Shown: piece after piece, positions 58,782-64,000 of the stretch
Position numbering within the stretch: position 1 is the first letter of the stretch
How the letters are laid out: every line of letters starts with the position of its first letter
Source: Arsenophonus endosymbiont of Aleurodicus floccissimus
GTDB taxonomy: Bacteria; Pseudomonadota; Gammaproteobacteria; Enterobacterales; Enterobacteriaceae
Assembly (NCBI RefSeq): GCF_900343025.1
Contig: NZ_OUND01000006.1
Coordinates: 1 to 64,000, forward strand
Length of the DNA stretch: 64,000 bases
Direction: 5' to 3'
Position numbers and translations under genes: made by a program
The notes under the pieces: generated by a model
What the model saw: the letters and a program-made list of their open reading frames with translations, nothing else
The model's database searches: none
What the model was told of the DNA's origin: nothing

Positions 58782-59890
58782 ATGAGATATAAACAAATGA
58801 CCCGTCAGGAAGCTGTGAAAAGATGTTATGAGCTGACACCACAACTTCGTGAATATGATGAATTTATGTATTTAAGTGTTCGCTGGCTTCCTTATACTAT
58901 GTTTTTTCACCAAAAGAATTATCGTTCAGCCGTGATTAATACTAATGAAATGGGCTTCCGAATGAGTAAATCATTTTCGGGTTGGGTTTCACCTGCTAAT
59001 TTTCCAACCGATGAATTAGTTAACATTGTTATTGGTGGTTTGACTGCCATGGGAACAGGTGCTACTTTGGATGCATATACAATTTCTTCTATACTTTCTA
59101 AGTTGACTGGAGAAATATGGCTTAATTTTGGTGGTAGTGGATATAATTGTGTGCAAGAAGCAATTCTTTTTATGCTGAATCAGCATAGGTTTAAAAAAAT
59201 AAAAAATATTATTATATTAAGTGGCCTTAGCACACTGACCTTTGAGGGGCTACCCGACGATTTTACCACAGAATATGGTAAATATTATTATTCTTACGGA
59301 TTAGCTCATTATATGAATAAATATAATGAAGGTTTAGCGTATGGAATAAATTCTAATCCACCATGTAATAATAGTGCTGCAAAAAAATTTATCCCAAAGC
59401 TTGCTGAAAGATTAAATAATTGGCTTGATGATCTTGCACAAAATCCAATGGAAAAGGTATTTACTGATACATATATAGATATTAAGGAGCGTCTCAATCG
59501 AGCAGTTAAAATGACTGTTGAATCAGCAGTTCAGATAAAACAGTTAGCCAAAAGCATGATACCAAAGTGTATTATATCTTGCAGCCGCTCTCTCGATGGA
59601 GTAAAGAGCGGTTTCATAAAGATGAATAAGAGATGTTTTACACAATGAACGCTTGTGGGAATAAGTTTTGGCAATTATTTGATCATTTATGTGCCTTAGA
59701 CTTACATAAAAAGTATTCTTCACAGCTTGAAGCGGGTTGTCAAAAAGATAATATACCATACTATGATATGAATTTTTTGATGAGACTATCACCTAAACTT
59801 CACGATAATATTTATATTGATCACCTGCATTTTAATAATTTAGGATATGGATAAATGGGGAGATTAATTTATGAAAAAATTCTTAATTAA
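58782..59890 (+). pseudogene. SGNH/GDSL-like hydrolase, frameshifted and lacking its nucleophile
   Basis: An SGNH-type esterase/acylhydrolase fold. Block I is IGGLTAMGTGAT, where the family has GGST: codon 87 (59040-59042) reads TTG (Leu) instead of a Ser codon. The Gly block (NFGGSGYN) and block V D-x-x-H (IDHLHFNNLGYG) are present. A frameshift near 59575 separates the main frame (288 codons) from the last 80 residues (SRWSKERFHKDE...). A TAA at 59852-59854 then cuts off MGRLIYEKILN, with the frame continuing to 59890. It has no signal peptide; a GGGGAT-type ribosome-binding site precedes the ATG. Substrate unknown. Confidence 0.78.
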
Positions 59891-60244
59891 ATGATGAAAA
59901 ATTTTAACAATATTTATGCTATTCACTTTTGAGATTGAAAATAGTTAATTAAGTCTATTTTATTTTAACAATTAATATGCTTATATAATTTTCACTGTTA
60001 TTGTTTTTAGTGAAATATCATCTTTTTGTCGATCGAATTTATTTACCGATATATTGCGTTGCCTTGATGTAGATCTTTCGAGTGAACCAATAGTTAACTG
60101 AAAAATTGGTTATTATGTTAGTTCAAAATAGTTTGGCAATAAATAGATTTAAAAATTAATTCCATTAGTATTATTAGTTTCATTTCCTTCCACCTAATGG
60201 CTATTTTATTACTATAAATAACAAATTTTTGCTGCTCAAAATGC
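59891..60244. other. non-coding stretch
   Basis: About 350 bp between two convergent remnants. AT-rich; no ORF, terminator or repeat that I can support. Confidence 0.5.
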
Positions 60245-61377
60245 CTAACCTACTTGAAAATAAAAGCCGGTGCTATTGCGGCCAATACCAAAATCTAATC
60301 GAATATTCATTCTCGGTTTAAATTCGAATCGATAGCCTACGCCAATAGTCGGTAACCAATGATTATAGCCTAGTTTTGATGGTGAATCACTAAGTGTTCC
60401 TGCACCTATCCAACCAACGACACCATGGCGCCAATCCAACTTTCGACGATACTCTAATTGGGTAGTAAAAACGTTATTATCACGATAACGACCTTCATAA
60501 TAACCTCTCATTTGATTTGTATTACCCAACAAAGAAAAATGATCCCAAGGAACTGAAACTGGCATAATTATCAACGGCTAAAACACTATTTTCTGATAGT
60601 GTGTAGTAGACAGAGTATTGTAATTGTGTGCTTTGAAAGCGATTGTCGCTAGCGAGCTCTGGCGAAAAATAGCTATAAATAACTTCAAGGGCTTGACCAT
60701 GTCGGGCATTAGGTAAGAAATTACGTAAATCATAATTAAAGTGGGCACTGATCCCAAAACTACGTATAAGAACTACCACCAACTGATTTAGCAAAATAAT
60801 TTTTGCCACGATTATTTAAATCACTAGCATTGAGTAATGAAAAATCCCAATCTAGCTCTATATAAGTGTTATCAATTATGTGATAAAGTACTCTTGGTTT
60901 GATAGAAAATTCTTGGGATTTATATTCCACTTTGTTGTAGTAATTTTTACCGGCAGAATAACCTTTTCCCCAATAATAGGTGGGAATATTATTTACAGTA
61001 CCAGAAATAAATAAACGCCATTGTTCCGCAGATAAGAAATTATAATTATTAAAATTTAGCCCGAAAGCGCCAGTTGCTGAAGCAAATCCACTTAGACTCA
61101 ATGATGAAGGTTGACTAATTTTATTATTTTTATCAATACGATATAAACCTACTAATGCGATACCAACGCCAGCCCTCATTTCTGGTGTATAAAAAGGACC
61201 TGGCAATAATCCCCAGTTGATAGTTTTAGTTTCATCAAAACGGTTTGCTCCCCCCAATTTTTCGAGCCCGCGATCTATATTTTTTTGTCGTTCGGGGAAA
61301 ATATTGGCGTATGCCACCGTGGATACAATAAGTAAATTGATTAAAGTTAATCTTATGATGTTGCGATAAAAACTCAT
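60245..61377 (-). pseudogene. Omp85/D15-like outer-membrane beta-barrel protein, frameshifted
   Basis: A signal peptide (RLTLINLLIVSTVAYA) leads into a stretch of alternating amphipathic strands. The D15/surface-antigen hallmark is MRGYYEGRYRDNN, near 60500, in the C-terminal part, followed by LEYRRKLDWRHGVVGWIGAG and a last strand NSTGFYFQVG. There are no POTRA domains, so it resembles the short BamA/TamA-like barrels of unknown role rather than BamA itself. Frameshifts near 60770 and 60560 break the barrel. Confidence 0.8.
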
Positions 61378-61889
61378 TAAAAATACAGCTCCCCTGGTAA
61401 ATAAAAGTCATTACGGCTATTATTGGAGCCGATTGCATAAAATATATTACAATTAAGTACTAATCCTAGCCTTATACTTATCGCTGTAACTTGATTTATT
61501 TACTAGATTTTATACGATTTTGTAGTTGGTTTCTGAGCTTTTTATGTGGTATTTTTATATTGTGTCACTAAAGTTCAAAAAACATAATAATGACAATGGA
61601 TATAGAGATTTTATCAAATTTAGGGTTAATTTGTACTTGTAAAAGTATACTTATAAATAAGTAATAAAGAATAATGTTTTAGATTATACTTGATGTTAAA
61701 AATTTGGTTATTACTATTGTAAAAAATAAATTTTTACTGACTAAATTAACTTTGTTTTTATTTTATAATTAAAGTGCATTTAAATATTTATTAGCAGATA
61801 TTTTGTTATAAAGAGTATTTACTAGATTAAAATAAACTATTTTGTTTTTGTAAAATAATTTAAACATATTAATTAAATAATTAAAGGGA
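61378..61889. other. non-coding stretch
   Basis: About 510 bp, very AT-rich, between the autotransporter 3' end and the D15-like gene. Nothing recognisable. Confidence 0.5.
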
Positions 61890-64000
61890 TTAGAAAAGAT
61901 ATTTAACTCCTAATATAGCTTGTGTATCGCTATATTCTTTATTACTTAGCCGTTGAGAAAAATTTCCCCGTAGATTCAAATTATTATTGATTTTTGCTTC
62001 TATACCCAATTTCAATTCAAATATATGACGGCTACTATCAATCCTAATTGGTATAGTGTCTATACTAGCACCATATTTTTTACTGTTATGAAGCCAATTG
62101 GTTTCAATGAAAGGTTCAAATTTCCGATTTTTGTCTTTGTCTGTGATACTCTTTCCTTTAAGATAAACCAGAATACCAAGCCGAGTCTATCTATTTTGGT
62201 ACCATTTTTATCTATGTGTGTTTTGGCTTTTACTCCCATCCAGGTTATTTGAGCTTGAGGTTGTATATGGAATTTATTCAATAAATTGTTTTGGGAAAGG
62301 TATTGGTAAATTTTAAATGTATAACCAGATTCAGCTGAAATGGTTGCACCGCGAGATTTATATTTTTCATTATGCTGAAAATCACCATGGATTTCATTAT
62401 CAAACCAGTTATATAGTGCCCATGAATTTACATATAATCCAGTTTGATCTGGCTGATTTGAATACCAAGTGCCATATAATCCTGCACTATAACCAACTGT
62501 TCTACTTATTGAGCCACTGTCAATAATGTTTGAGACAGTATCACTGCGGTGATTGGCGTATCCTACTATTCCACCTAAATGATAGCGGTTACATTCATTT
62601 GCTGACCACCGTGCTAAATCACCACCAATTTGAATTACAGAACGATTTGCCTGACTTCTTAGTTGATCATCACCCATTCTGGCGTGGTTTCTTCCAATAA
62701 CTCCACGTATCCACATAGAGGTAACTTTATGTTCCATTGTTAGCGCATCTGTATAACGTGTTTCACCCAGACGATCATGTAATGTCATATGAAATAGTAT
62801 ATTGGCGGCTTGAAGATTTTTGATATAGCTTCCAAATTTAGGTCGATAAATAGGGGTTGTTAACTCTATTTCATTTTCAGTTGGATTGAATTGATGTGGT
62901 GACTTTTCTCTTGTTTTGATTAAAACGTTTGTGAGGTACCAATTTTTATTTGAAGTGGTTTTTGTGTGCCCGCCTCTTTGTAAAGCATAATCATATGCTC
63001 CAGCTACAGTACGGTTGGCTAATTTAAATTCTCCTGATGAATTACCATTAACTTTTATTAATTCAATACCATTAACTGTCGATTCGCCTTTCCCATTAAT
63101 ATTATTAATTATTACTCTTGCTGTTCCTAAAGTATTACCTTTTATAATTAATTTATCTGTGGGTGATAAATCATTATTTAAGGTAGTATTCATAACAAAT
63201 TTACCATTTTTTGATGTTAAATTTTTATCAATATCTAATGTCAAGAATTTTTTCTGTCGGAGGAGCGAAATTTACCTGGCTATTATCTGAATCTAAATTT
63301 GATATTTTAGAGACTTTGGTCAAATTCCATTGTGAATTATTATTCATTGTTATATTCGTTGTTGCTGTATTTTTTTTAATGCACCAGCAGAAACTTGAGT
63401 ACCACATAGTTAATGTTAACTGTAGTTCTGAATTACCTTTTACATTTATAAGGTTTATATCTTGATTTGTATTTTCCTACTTAACATTTTTTAGAATAAC
63501 ATTACTTATATTACCTTCATTCTCCACCATGATATCAACAACTGCATTTTTTGCGTTAATAGTTGATTTGCTTATATTAATATAACTTGAACTATCTAAA
63601 GAAATTACATTTCCATTTTTATAACTTAACTTACTATTTTCAATAAAAATATTTGTTCCATGACCATGAATGATATTACTGTTGTTTCCTGTTGATATTA
63701 TTTTTCCATTATTTATTTTTATATTATATTCTGCTTTCTGATTATAATTTTTTGTTCCTACAATTGTATTTTAATCATCACCAGATATTTTTATATCTAC
63801 TTTATTAATAAAAATTCTGGATTCTTTACGTTCACTAGAGATGGCGGCAGGAGTCATCTTTATTTGATTTCATGGTAGCTAATCCACTAATATTTATAAT
63901 TTATTTTTTCTTTGATTTTAATCCATTAGATTTTTCCAATTGAGTGTAATATTAATATTGTTAAAAGATATTTTATTTTCTTCTGGTTTATTAATATTAT
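61890..64000 (-). pseudogene. autotransporter (pertactin-like passenger, C-terminal barrel), broken, partial
   Basis: A type Va secreted adhesin-like protein; the 5' part lies beyond the right edge. The C-terminal barrel is clear: VTSMWIRGVIGRNHARM, GLYGTWYSNQPDQTGLYVNSWALYNWF, SAESGYTFKI, and the final strand AILGVKYLF with the terminal Phe needed for assembly by Bam. Before it are the pertactin-like junction TVNGIELIKVNGNSSGEFKLA and beta-helix passenger repeats (NISKSTINAKNAVVDIMVEN, NIFIENSKLSYKNGNVISLD). Breaks: a shift near 62110 in the barrel, shifts near 63245 and 63400, and stops near 63480, 63770 and 63900. Confidence 0.88.

Overview
The window is AT-rich chromosomal DNA from a gammaproteobacterium of the order Enterobacterales that is in an advanced stage of gene decay. 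The gene order is the classical enterobacterial one (aroK-aroB-damX-dam-rpe-gph-trpS; hofMNO(P)Q divergent from mrcA; nudE; igaA-hslR-hslO; pckA; ryhB; baiN; pitA; uspB/uspA; gdhA; rsmJ-prlC; selC). More than half of the recognisable genes carry frameshifts or in-frame stop codons. An insect-associated Morganellaceae-type symbiont (Arsenophonus-like) would fit, but that is inference from AT content, synteny and pseudogene load, not from a search.

Layout. 1-566: end of an rRNA operon (23S 3' end, 5S). 720-2694: acs pseudogene interrupted by 21 perfect copies of a 7-bp repeat. 3029-3658: intact sodA with a Fur-like site and a terminator. 3961-9906: mostly intact housekeeping block (trpS, rpe, dam, damX, aroB, aroK; gph broken). 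10526-13486: decayed hof (DNA-uptake/pilus-assembly type) operon. 13566-22383: a run of pseudogenes (mrcA, nudE, igaA, hslR, hslO, pckA). 22655-22778: a well-preserved RyhB small RNA with a Fur box, not visible as an ORF. 22959-27219: intact baiN, pitA, uspB, uspA. 27477-34791: broken gdhA, then a broken type I secretion operon (HlyD-type adaptor, ABC exporter) next to a large broken M9-collagenase-like metalloprotease, its probable cargo. 34977-37787: intact rsmJ and prlC. 37989-38083: intact selC (tRNA-Sec).

Downstream of selC lies an accessory region. It holds a three-gene NRPS/PKS cluster (C-A-T-TE; A-T-C-A-T; KS-KR-ACP-TE without an acyltransferase domain) and an EntD/Sfp-type phosphopantetheinyl transferase, visibly less AT-rich than its surroundings and riddled with stops and frameshifts. 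It is followed by broken genes for a class A beta-lactamase, a secreted glycosidase-like protein, an MMPL exporter of the aryl-polyene/xanthomonadin type, an SGNH hydrolase that has lost its nucleophile serine, an Omp85/D15-like outer-membrane protein and an autotransporter cut by the window edge.

Taken together, translation, replication-associated methylation, shikimate synthesis, phosphate uptake, ribosome methylation and iron/oxidative-stress control are kept. Acetate activation, gluconeogenesis, ammonia assimilation by GdhA, PBP1a, Rcs control by IgaA, Hsp33/Hsp15, secretion of a protease, and secondary metabolism are lost or being lost.
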